From positions 7,130,001 through 7,194,000 of the forward strand of contig NC_052137.2 in the NCBI RefSeq assembly GCF_016086655.4: a stretch of 64,000 nucleotides of DNA, in the 5' to 3' direction. The notes under the pieces were generated by a model. That model ran no database searches, was not told where the DNA came from, and saw nothing but the letters and a program-made list of their open reading frames with translations. Positions 54,981-64,000 of this stretch are shown here, piece by piece. Origin of the DNA: Lepeophtheirus salmonis. Its lineage: Eukaryota > Arthropoda > Copepoda > Siphonostomatoida > Caligidae. The translations under genes and the position numbers were made by a program. Each line of letters begins with the position of its first letter. The first letter of the stretch is position 1.

Positions 54981-55199
54981 ATTCAAAGAATGCTTTCAAT
55001 TTTAAATTATGAAAAGGAACCAAAATTTTTGTATTTAAGTAATTGGAGCAATAAACTGATTTTGTTTAATTGCAACAAGCAACACTCAGGAGCTAAATTG
55101 CAATTAGTTTAATTTTATAAAATACTAGGAAAGGTTACCCGTTGTTGCTCTAGATGTGAAGGGAGTGGAAAATTACAATGACAATTAATGGTCAATGTT

Positions 55200-55870
55200 A
55201 CTTCTTGATGTTGAGGAGAAGTCAATATTTTATTTTTGATTGAAAATTGGCAAGTCTAAAGTTGCAAAGAAAATTACATTTATGGAAAATATTGTAGTAA
55301 AAAAAAAAAACAACTCTCAATAACTGGTTCATTTGTGCCAATATTGCAAAAATTATGTAATTCAATATTCTGGAAATTGAAAATAATATCTTCTGTAATG
55401 TTAAATTATATAAATTATTGTCTTTATGTGTCATGTCTTCTTAAAATTATAAATTGATCTTTGATGCATAAAAAAAAATAATGAAAAAAATTGAAAAATT
55501 ACTTTAAAAATTATAGATATTTCAGTTAAACATTAATTTTTGTGTGTCAAATTTAATGCAAACTAATTTCTAGACAAATTTATACAAACTTTCTTCAAAT
55601 CCAATATTTCATCATCATCTTTTATTTTTATCCCAGAAAAACAAAACAAAAAAGGAAATGCAATTTTCACCAATTTTTTTTTTTTGCCTATAACTTTTTT
55701 GATATTGAATAATTTCAAAAAACAAACTGATTTTTATAGTTACTTTTTGAGACGCCAGTCACTTTTTAATAAAAAAACTCAACAATCCAGTTTCCTTGAG
55801 CTCCAAAAAGCAATTTTAATGTTTCGGGTATAGAAAAAACCCCTTATTTGACCCGCACCAAATTATCAGC
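55200..55870 (+). repeat. Dispersed repeat of about 0.7 kb, copy 3
   Basis: Full-length counterpart of 11275-11960 (inverted). Its 3' side includes 'TTTTGAGACGCCAGTCA' and 'CCCCTTATTTGACCCGCACC'. Confidence 0.6.
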
Positions 55871-56107
55871 ACCCTGTCTTATTCTAACCAGATTAAAAAA
55901 AGGGACCCGTGCAATGTTCCAACCTCATAAGCTCAACAGCATATCAAGCCATTTTTTAGCAGTATATATTTTTGACAGTAAATGCATGTTCATCACTAAC
56001 ACATGATATCTACTGACTGTACGTCTAAGAAAAATTTATGATCTCGCCTATGAAATGAAACTATACCTACATTGCCTCTACTTCTGTGTGGCTGATTGTC
56101 ACACATG

Positions 56108-56180
56108 ACTGCGTTGTCCATTGAAATCTGAACACTTACTAATTCAATAATTAATGAGGGTTAAGTTATAAATTAATCCA
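56108..56180. repeat. Solo mariner end
   Basis: 'TTGTCCATTGAAATCTGAAC' followed by 'AATTCAATAATTAATGAGG' is the left-end sequence of the 19458/56563 mariner family, lying 455 bases upstream of an intact-ended copy. It is a separate truncated copy. Confidence 0.65.
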
Positions 56181-56562
56181 TATTGCGACGTTTGTTCAGG
56201 TGAGATAGCACACACGTAATTGCTATTTTCCCCACCTCAATTCATACTATGAGTGAATTCCATGGAGATAAAATACATACAGTGCTAACAGTGAGCAGAT
56301 ATAAGGGATTTTTTTTGAAGGCGGTAGTTAGTTGACCAAAAAATGGACAATATAGTTATGTATATATCAAGTACTCCAGATTCAGTATGGAACCATCCTA
56401 CATTTCTATAATTACTGAAGAGTTTTTTTAAAGAAAAATATGATCAAATGTAAAATACAGTAAAGCTCGACTATAATATTTGAAGCGCCCTTAATGTTAT
56501 TAACAAACCTATTGATTACTATAATGTTTTGGTCAACTACGGCGACGTCAACTTCTTTTTTA

Positions 56563-57381
56563 CTGAGTGTTCCATTGAAATCTAAACTCTTCTTATTCAA
56601 TAATTAATGAAGTTTGAGTGATGGAGATTCATTCATATTCTGATACACAATCAAGTACAAAACAAAACAGACTTGAGCTCTCTCGCTTACATACAAGTCG
56701 AGGAAATGACACTTGAATGTGATCTGCGAATTTCCATTCGCGCACTCCAACCAATTTGGCATCTCCAGTACCACTGTCTACGCCGTCAGAAAGTCCAAAA
56801 CGTTGGAGAGGAAGAAAGGCTCTGCAAAAAAGGCTAAACTGGCCCCGGAGGAGTTAAAGAAAACAGCCAAGGTCAATTCTCTCAAGTCCATGAGGTCCTA
56901 TGCAAAAGATCTCAAGAATTCACAACGTACTTTTTCTGAGAGTTATATAAAAGTGGAAAGAGCCTTGTGAGGGGAGAGAGGCCACTTTTTGACACCAGCA
57001 ATGAAAGAATCTATCTCCTCCTTTGACACTTTTGAATGAGTCTTTTGATCATCTCTTTTGTCGACCCCCCCCTCCCACAGCCCTGATATCAACACTCTCG
57101 ACTACAACTTTTTAATTGCATGTCGAGGGGAGTACGTATAGTGTCCAACCGCAAATCCCCTGAAAGCCGTTGTCGGCTAGCACTGAGACGCCATGACAGA
57201 GGACTATATCTTCACTGGGTGCTAGCCTTGCGCCTGTTAGCCATCATTGACGCTAAGGGTGGCTACAATAATGATTCAGTGAGATCAGAGTCGAATCTAT
57301 AATTTTCGTTTTAATTCTATTGTTAATTAATTTTGTCAAAGTTGGAAATTCAAAGTGTTTAGATTTCAATGGACCACTCAG
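56563..57381 (+). mobile_element. Mariner element, TA-flanked, internally deleted
   Basis: The ends read 'CTGAGTGTTCCATTGAAATC' and, in reverse complement, 'CTGAGTGGTCCATTGAAATC', continuing to AAAC(A/T)CTT. TA lies outside both ends (56561-56562 and 57382-57383). 819 bp. Same family as 19458-20149. Confidence 0.88.
56713..57300 (+). pseudogene. Mariner transposase, N- and C-terminal pieces
   Basis: The N-terminal frame reads FGISSTTVYAVRKSKTLERK, KAKLAPEELKKTAKVNSLKS, MRSYAKDLKNSQRT (helix-turn-helix region; compare 19627). After a deletion, traces of P-D-I-N-T-L-D-Y (about 57085-57110, the third catalytic block) and LAIIDAKGGYNN (about 57237-57270, the usual E-A-I-I-x-A-K-G-G-Y-I end) are readable in shifting frames. 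Non-functional. Confidence 0.8.
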
Positions 57382-57389
57382 TATAAAAA

Positions 57390-57990
57390 GGAATTGATAT
57401 TGCTGCACCCTGTATAACGCTTACATGTGTTTTGTAAAATTTTGAGAGATTTATTCTTAACTTCTTAAATTCTTGAAAGGGAGAAAAAGAAACACACTTA
57501 AAGTAATATTGCATTTTATTTTGTGTATTTATGTATGTAAGTATATTCAAGCAGAAAAAAAAACAACATGTACCTAATTTATGTATACAAATGTAGGTAT
57601 ATTGTTATATACGAGGCAATGCAGTGAATAAGGATCTATTTCCTTTTTTTTTTACATCTCTATTCATGTGTGTAAATCAATCTAAGTCATTGTAGTAAGT
57701 TAAATATAAAACAAAAATTTCTTGAAATTCCTAACGTGACTTAACTCATGCGCTATCAGTTGGAATGTCTGATCCTCTACTCTGTCTATTGACACTTCAT
57801 AGTAGATGATAATTTTTAGGGGGCGAATCTTTTTTTTAATCAAGTATTATTTATTTCAACACTTTTATAATGGCATTAATTTGAGCATAACGAAGAAAAG
57901 GCTTCAAAACACAAGACTAAACATTGTTTCTTTAAATAAAAAAAATTACATTCAAATCCAGACTCAATAAATAAAAATTTATAGTCAAAA
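57390..57990. other. No gene recognised
   Basis: A/T-rich, with short 'TATGTATGTA' runs. Nothing supported. Confidence 0.4.
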
Positions 57991-57999
57991 ATGAAAATC

Positions 58000-58440
58000 C
58001 AGTGTAGATTGGGCATGATAAAAAAAAAAAAAAAGACTTCGAAAATCAACTTGGTACCCCTAACAATTTCAAAAATGTTTTGGAGGAGAGTAAAAATAAT
58101 ACTCATGACCTTTCATTAGATCAGTTACAATCAGCTGTGACAAGAGAGAAAGGAGAAAAGGATATAAACAAGGACATTTGCTAGAATTACTCGAATGTTA
58201 ATCCCCAATTCTACTCTGAGCCCAAAAAAAACTTACAATTATAACTCCTCAACATATCCTTAGTGTTACGCTCCGTCTTTTATGAGTACACAGGAACGTT
58301 CAACCAGATTTGGAATATAATTGAATCCATTTAGGAAAGGATGTTCACTACTCAGGAATTAAACAATAATGACAACTGCGAATGAAAAGATAATTCATTC
58401 TTCAGAGTAACAATTCCAAAAAAAAAAAAAACGGGCGAGC
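58000..58440 (+). repeat. NYSD-family copy, long
   Basis: It includes the upstream side ('CAATTTCAAAAATGTTTTGGAGG'-like), the head 'CATTAGATCAGTTACAATC', the frame SLDQLQSAVTREKGEKDINK and NYSNVNPQFYSEPKKN, the block 'GCTCCGTCTTTTATGAG', and the tail 'TTCATTCTTCAGAG' to 'GGCGAGCTTAAAAGT'. It is the most complete unit for reconstructing the order of the family. Confidence 0.6.
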
Positions 58441-58469
58441 TTAAAAGTACACCGGATTTTCATCACAGC

Positions 58470-58780
58470 ATTTAATATTAGAAATAGATCCAATTATATT
58501 CAAACACTGATTGAACATTCGAGTGCGCTCATAAAAGACGGAGCGTAACCCTGAGGATGTGTGTGGAGTTATAATGGTTAGTTCTTTTTGGACTCGGAAT
58601 AGAGTTGACATCGAAGTAATTATAGCTAATGATCTTGTTTATATCATTTTCTCCTTCCTCCCTTGTGAATAGCTCATTATGGTGATATATTGAAACGTCA
58701 TGACATCTAAGCTTATCTCATTCAGAACATTCTTCAAACTGTCACGGTTACTTTGTTGATTTCCAGTTTCTTTTTTAAAA
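58470..58780 (-). repeat. NYSD-family copy, inverted to its neighbour
   Basis: Minus strand: GENDINKIISYNYFDV and GLRSVFYERTRMFNQCLNII, then the tail. With 58000-58440 it forms an inverted pair (facing tails) separated by about 30 bases. Confidence 0.6.
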
Positions 58781-58789
58781 TGCCAATGG

Positions 58790-60190
58790 TACACAACATT
58801 TTCATCACTAATTATATAACTAAGTTAAGGTCGATCACTGAAGTTCCTAAGCACTCATTTTGCACGCATGATTTCCTCCTTTTTATTATAATTATTGCAC
58901 TTCACATCATTTTTTCTTTTTGACATATTAAAAAGTTACTTCTCAAGAATAATAAGAATAAAAAAAAAGGATGAATAATGCGTGTAAAATTGTGCATAAG
59001 TACTTCAATCAACCCGCTTTTAAAGATAGGAAATGTTGTATCAAAACTAAATTTTTAATATTTTATATTATTCATGTTTTAATTCAAAATATTATTTAAT
59101 AAATCTTTAGTATATTTTATATTTAAATTGATTGCAATTAGGATTTTTCTTTTTTTTATTTAGAGAGTAAATTTATTTTTGTCATATTTTGAGAGTGAAT
59201 AATAAATATAAAAACTAGTACAATACAAAATTGGAAATTAAAGTTGTGACTAAGATATTTACTTGAGGGAGGGGGGGGTAACTAGTTCATATTTTTTTTT
59301 AATTTATCGAGGTGACATTTTTTGTAGGAAAAGTTTTAACTTTATATTTGACACTTTTTTGCAAAAGTTTTAACATTTGTGACAATTTTTAACAGAACTT
59401 CATATTGTTTTTTATTATGAATTTGATTTTATATGGATATCTTTTGAATGGCGTATTTTTCTAATATAACATTTATTTCATTTCTGATAATTTTTTAATA
59501 AATTAATCTCGAATAATAATAATTGGTTTTTTTTGTAGATCTGATAATAAATATGAAAAAAATTGACAACATGCACTATATTTTACAAAATGTTTTAAAA
59601 ATTAGGATTTTTTATTGTTTGTAATCACGAAAAAAGAACGTGATTGTCAGTGTCATGGTGGGTCTGCAAAAATGGTAAAATAACAGGTGTGGTTCTCAGC
59701 TTGTTGTAGGATAAGCGGGGCATATCACCGCTTGACTGAAATTACAATATATAATTTAAATATTTGTTGTACATAAAACAGGATATTTTGTATCAAAATT
59801 AGAAATACTTTTTATTAATGTCGTCGAAAACATAATAATACAATGATTTTTTTAATAAAAAAAAGATCATCTTAAGAAATAAATTTTTAATCTATACAAA
59901 AAGGCATCCAAAAAAACAAAAATAAATTTATCAGTAATAAAAAATGGTGATTTAAACTTTTTTGCGTAAAATTCTACAAGAAAAAGCTAAATATTAGGAT
60001 CTAAAGAAAAAGTAACTTTTTTTCTTACGCCCTTTTTTTAAATAAGTTTATCTTGTTCATTATTGGTAACACTGGACTATAAGATAAAGCCTAGTAAGGT
60101 GTGAGTGTATACTACAAACGCTTTTTGGACAATATCGTGCTTGTCCCCAAGGTTAATAAAAATGCAAGGTTATACAATAACGCATTAACA
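58790..60190. other. No gene recognised
   Basis: Very A/T-rich, with G-run 'GGGAGGGGGGGG' at 59267. Nothing supported. Confidence 0.45.
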
Positions 60191-60194
60191 ACCC

Positions 60195-60470
60195 GATATT
60201 TGACTTCCACTACGTTTTTAATATTTACGTCATAGTAGATGAGTGGTTGTGAGTTTTTTCAAAATCTGTTTTTCTTACCCCATCGTCGGTACGATACATT
60301 AAATTGAAAGTTTTAGCAATAGTGATGTCATATACTATATGTGGTTGCGTGTTTTGTCAAAATCTGCCTGCCTTGCCCTGGAGTCGGTACAATACATCAG
60401 ATTGAAAATCCTAGCGAGCCCGACTACATGGTGGTCTAGCCTTGTATTTCTATTAACCTTGCATGACCCA
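60195..60470. repeat. 98-bp tandem dimer, second copy
   Basis: Same two-unit-plus-tail structure as 500-782. The octamers have decayed to TTACGTCA (60225) and TGATGTCA (60323), spacing 98. The tail reads 'GCCCGACTACATGGTGGTC' and 'TTCTATTAACCTT'. Confidence 0.7.
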
Positions 60471-60689
60471 TTCAGTTTTGAAGTATCGTGCATCGAGTGT
60501 GGGGGTTTCAGAGGAAAAAAATCACCATATTTTACATTTTTATTACTTCAAATCAAAAACGGACCGAAAGCAACCAAGAAAATATTGCTATTTATACGGG
60601 GGCCAATACTCTTTTGGTTCGTGTTGCAGAAAAATGGATGGAGCAATTTTTTTATTTGCTCAATTCAGCCCTTTATACTCTCAAAAACT

Positions 60690-61030
60690 CGACCGTTTGA
60701 AGCTGGCGATCGAACCGAAGCAGCCACCATTGGTGAATAGAAGAGAACAAGACATCATCAAGACAACACCAGGCCGCACGCATTTTTGATGATATTGCTG
60801 AACTTCTGGTAGCTCGGATGGGAAGTTCTTGTATATTCACCCTAGAGGACAGACCCAACACTTGTTTCTATCTATGTGCAGGGCGCTTGGGGGTACTAAT
60901 TTGGCCTAAATGGAGGCCTGTGGAAATTTGTTGTCCGAGTGTTTTGCCAATGGGAAGAAGGGGTTCTACGAGAAGGGCATTATCAAGTTGGATTCTTCTT
61001 GGTTTAGTCTAACCCACTTTTGGATCCTTA
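60690..61030 (+). pseudogene. Mariner (DD34D-type) transposase C-terminal fragment
   Basis: Reads LDRLKLAIEPKQPPLVNRRE, then the normally Q-D-N-A-R-P-H block as KTTPGRTHF, then LYIHPRGQTQHLFLSMCRAL (from the Y-S-P-D-L-A-P-S-D-Y-H-L-F-x-S block, Asp residues lost) and CGNLLSECFANGKKGFYEKG, IIKLDSSW. The F-Y-x-x-G-I-x-K-L-x-x-x-W end is a hallmark of the widespread arthropod mariners. Both remaining catalytic Asp are gone. Confidence 0.8.
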
Positions 61031-61389
61031 AAGAAGGTGAAATCGATCCCTAGTAACGTAATTGAGGCTGTTTTTCCTTATTTTTTTTGCTGTTGTTATT
61101 TCATAGAATAAACGATGTAATTAGGTAAAATATATTCGTTTTATATCTCATTAGAAGGAAAACAAGTTTATTTTTTGCAATAATTATGCAATGTTCTTAA
61201 TACATATTTCATATACTTTATTTGCCTCAATAAACCAACGACATTTGTAGGAAAAATTCCAATGATCACTCCTTAGGACTGAGAGTTCCAAGGACCAACA
61301 AAGTACAAGACTGGACAACACTTTTGGGAGAAATAATTCGTTCGAACTCAATGTGTAAAGTTGTAAAAAATATGTCCTGCTCGTATATT

Positions 61390-61600
61390 CAAAAAAGTAA
61401 ACAATAAAGTTAACCTTAACAATTTGAAGAGTTTTTGTTTGGCAGAAAAACAGTTTAGCTGTCATAAAAGTTCAGAATAGCTGCTAGCAGCTTAGAGATG
61501 AGGGAAAGAAACACAAATCGTACTATGTATCTTGCAAGGATACATCCGGTGTATTGCTACGAGGTCGATTCTCCATTCTACTGCGAGTCCAATACTAAGT
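61390..61600 (+). repeat. NYSD-family fragment
   Basis: It includes 'AACAATTTGAAGAGTTTT' (upstream side), the near-palindromic 'GCTGCTAGCAGCTTAG' head, 'GGGAAAGAAACACAAAT', and the frame CYEVDSPFYCESNT. Confidence 0.5.
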
Positions 61601-61689
61601 ACTAATCAAGGTCAATATATATACAACGTTCGGTAAAAATAATATTTTTTTTATAACTAGGATTTGGTATTTAGTAATATAATAATGAG

Positions 61690-62290
61690 CTCTTTAAGAT
61701 CCGAAAAATACCTCAATTTTTTTTTAAGATCGTTAAAAGTTCGATCATCCGAAGCAAGTTCAAATTCCAGAAAATACAAATGTATCGATATCTTACCGTA
61801 GTACTTTGCATCCGGATCCTTAGTAAACCCCTTAGTTTTTGGTTTTTTTTTTTTTATTCACAACTTTTTAGAAAAAGTTAAAGTTTTTTGGAAAAAATAT
61901 TAAAAAAAAATTATCATTAATTTTTTTCGAAAAAATAAAAAACCAACAAAAACTTAAATTTTTTAGCATAAATTTCAAATATTAAACTTTTTGGTCAGCA
62001 AAATTATTATTCAGAGAATCCCTGGAAACTTTTTTTAAAATACGTAAAAGTTTGAAACTGGAAGACAGTCCATATTCCGAGACATCTTTATTAAGCGCCA
62101 CTAATTAAGCAGGATTATATTTGGGGGTGAGGGTGCTTGGTTTTTGAATTTCTTTAGAAAAAAAAAAATCAAACATAATTTTTAGGTTTTTTCGAAAAAA
62201 TTTAAAACATCCACAAAATTCACAAAAAGTTATATTTTTCGAAAAAAAATTCAAATATTAAATTTTTAGCTCATTAATATTATAATTTAA
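61690..62290. repeat. Scattered 163-bp units with A/T repeat, copy 5
   Basis: Partial units of the 62463 array at 61695-61830 ('AAGATCCG', 'TTAAAAGTTCGA', 'TAGTACTTTGCATCCGGATCC') and 62020-62100 are separated by two A/T homopolymer blocks carrying the 'TTGGTTTTT' edge word (about 61835 and 62125). Confidence 0.5.
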
Positions 62291-62462
62291 GGTATATATA
62301 ATCATGAATTTCCCGAATGCAAAACACTTTACTACTATTTTCTCGTAAAATATTTTCTTTTTAACGAAAAAATAAATTTTTTTTAGTAAAAATCAAACAA
62401 AACATTGATTAGAGGGGGGGGGGAAGAGATCCTTCAGCCTACCACCCGGAATATACCCTGTA

Positions 62463-62980
62463 TTGGCTTTTTAAGATCCATAAAATCTCTCAAAACTTTT
62501 TTGAGATGCGTAATAGTTCGAGACCCGAACCCGGTACGGATCCCAAATAATAACAATTTCAGTTTACCATTCCCTAGTACTTTGGATCCGTATTCAAAAC
62601 CCGACTATTCCTTATTAAGCGATACAATATGTTTTGTTAAGATCTAGAAAATCCGTGGACTCTTTTTAAAGATTCGTAAAAGTTAGAGTACTTGTAGCCA
62701 AACCGAGTCTCAGATATTTTTGGATAACACAATTTTACTTATATCGAACCTTGGACCAAGGCCTGTTCTATCTTTATTGAGCAATACAATAGGATTTTCA
62801 AGATCTAGAATATCCCTTAGATCTTTTTTAAGATCCGTAAAAGTTTAAGTACCTAAACTTAGCCCGTGTCAGAGATCTTGTCAGATAATACAAGTTTTCT
62901 TTTTACCGTAACCGGGTACTTTGGATCCATGTTCAAGGTCTGGAATGAATTTGCTTCTTCCTTCGACCTCCAACACCCCA
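62463..62980. repeat. Tandem array of about 163-bp units
   Basis: Three adjacent units start at 'AAGATC(C/T)' 62473, 62639 and 62800 (periods 166 and 161). Each has 'CTTTTTT(A/G)AGAT(C/G)CGTAA(A)AGTT', a middle with 'GAT(A/C)(C/T)' words, and 'ACTTTGGATCC' or 'CTTTATTGAGC(A)ATACAAT' near the end. Divergence between units is appreciable, so the array is old. No conserved frame. Confidence 0.65.
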
Positions 62981-62984
62981 TTCA

Positions 62985-63360
62985 TTAATTAGATCATATT
63001 TTAAACATAAATGTATATTTTCAGTTAAAAGACTACTTCAATAAAAATTAAACTTTTTTAAAGTTTAATGTAATCTATGAAAAGGAAATATGAAAAAAAC
63101 AAACTTTTTTCTTATTTCTGACTTTTGAAGATACATACGAACGCCATTAATACAATTTTTTTAATTATATACTTATATTATACGTATATATTTATATATA
63201 TACTGATGTACATTGTATAAAAGAAAGATTTAACTTGTTTTAAAAAATATACCCAAAAGTTAGTGATACGCACGTGTGAAATTGACGAGGAGCGCTAAAT
63301 TAAAAAAAAAACTAAAACTAAAAAAACTACGTGAATATAATATATACACATATTACTTTT
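62985..63360. other. No gene recognised
   Basis: A/T-rich with TA-type microsatellite near 63180-63202. Confidence 0.45.
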
Positions 63361-63363
63361 TTA

Positions 63364-63594
63364 TTAAGCAAAAGATATTTGATTCTTTTTTGACTTAATA
63401 TATTTATCCATTTTTAATGGATACAATATTACGGTGGTTTTTTCCTTCTTCTTCAAACAATTAGATAGTACTTTAAGTTGGTCCTTAAGGCTACTAAGAA
63501 AATTGACCGAGGCGCAATTTTCCCTGAGGAGGAAAATTGCACAAAAAAGGAGTCTAATATATTTTGTGCTGACGTTTGTGTCGTCTAAATTCAT
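63364..63594 (-). CDS. Candidate 76-codon frame with internal acceptor
   Basis: From ATG 63594: MNLDDTNVSTKYIRLLFCAI, FLLRENCASVNFLSSLKDQL, and on to a Lys-rich end. On the same strand 'GCAATTTTCCTCCTCAG' (ending about 63524) is a good splice-acceptor shape, so the frame could instead be an exon starting there. A 10-bp perfect hairpin (GCAATTTTCC...GGAAAATTGC, 63514-63540) overlaps this acceptor. No family recognised. Confidence 0.22.
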   Translation of the reverse strand: MNLDDTNVSTKYIRLLFCAIFLLRENCASVNFLSSLKDQLKVLSNCLKKKEKTTVILYPLKMDKYIKSKKNQISFA

Positions 63595-63832
63595 TTGGAT
63601 TTAGTGCGTTAAAGGGAGATGTCCTGGTCTTTTTATATGTGTAAAAAGTGTTTAATGTGCTAGAGGCCCCTTTTCCATACTTATTTTTGGACTATAGTCT
63701 ACTGGAGGTCAGTTTTTGAAAGTCGAAAGTTGTTTCCTGAGATCCCTCGGATAAAACAAGTCATTATTTTCTCCTTTTTGAGAGTGTGTTTTATTTTATT
63801 TCATACGTCTTTATTTAATTATAAAAATATAG

Positions 63833-63909
63833 TCGGAGCTTTCAACAAAAATATTTCCAATAAACCTCCCAAGAAATCTCCTGAAAGGCATCGAAGATTG
63901 ATGGAATAG
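63833..63909 (+). CDS. Candidate short terminal exon
   Basis: After 'ATTATAAAAATATAG' the frame reads GAFNKNISNKPPKKSPERHR, RLME and a stop. The Lys/Pro/Arg-rich residues resemble a nuclear-protein tail. It is short and could be chance. Confidence 0.22.
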
Positions 63910-64000
63910 GTTACTCAAATGTCATCAAGGAAAATAACAGTATTCATTAAGACTGAGCGGTTCTTATGAACATGGATGAATATTTTAAATGGCATACTTT

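Noticed and set aside
60339..60789. Overlapping plus-strand frames of 70-133 codons
   Set aside because: They are frames across the dimer repeat and the decayed mariner. Only the C-terminal transposase blocks after 60690 are real.

Overview
This is eukaryotic nuclear DNA, very A+T-rich (about 70 % by eye). It is gene-poor and crowded with decayed class II transposons. Intact long reading frames are almost absent, splice-acceptor-like tracts are common, and nothing bacterial (operons, Shine-Dalgarno sites, CRISPR) is visible. Many different Tc1/mariner families, plus hAT and Ty3/gypsy debris, fit an arthropod. My best guess is a caligid copepod such as the salmon louse, but this rests on general resemblance and is not proven.

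Genes. The one convincing gene lies on the minus strand at 5718-6548. It encodes a secreted, cysteine-containing protein with two beta/gamma-crystallin-like repeats, and has a poly(A) signal just downstream and a perfect palindrome upstream. A second plausible small gene is at 21069-21257 (+), a 62-residue single-pass membrane protein with AATAAA right after the stop. Several short open segments look like possible exons (820-958, 28613-28795, 30210-30479, 34900-35100, 43974-44171, 63833-63909). None is proven.

Mobile elements, left to right: a three-copy exon-like repeat (7.2-9.4 kb), a small inverted-repeat element (11.0 kb), a mariner (12.0-12.7 kb), an open hAT C-terminal fragment (14.1-14.5 kb), a gypsy gag-protease-RT remnant (17.1-18.7 kb), mariners at 19.5-20.4 kb, a foldback Tc1 (22.2-23.3 kb), mariners at 24.1-24.9 kb and 29.0-29.9 kb, transposase debris at 31.4 and 33.3 kb, a foldback element (36.5-37.0 kb), a composite head-to-head mariner (39.1-40.7 kb), a mariner C-terminus (41.6-42.0 kb), a 399-bp TIR element (42.4-42.8 kb), transposase debris (45.8-46.4 kb), a Tc1 5' end broken by an 838-bp foldback element (48.2-49.7 kb), a hAT-like non-autonomous element (50.2-50.7 kb), a Tc1 arm (53.1-53.4 kb), a TA-flanked mariner (56.6-57.4 kb) and a mariner C-terminus (60.7-61.0 kb).

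Unnamed repeats. The most interesting is a family (called NYSD here) with about ten copies between 33 and 62 kb. Its units share a 'GATCAGCTG' head and a reading frame around N-Y-S-D-x-D-P-Q-F-Y-S-E; one copy (47155-47421) is open for 88 codons. Others are a 109-bp tandem minisatellite whose first units carry a consensus splice donor, a roughly 163-bp tandem array at 62.5 kb, a 97/98-bp TGACGTCA-bearing dimer at both ends of the window, a dispersed repeat of about 0.6-0.7 kb in three copies, and an A/T-homopolymer family edged by G-runs. All coordinates of degenerate repeats are approximate.
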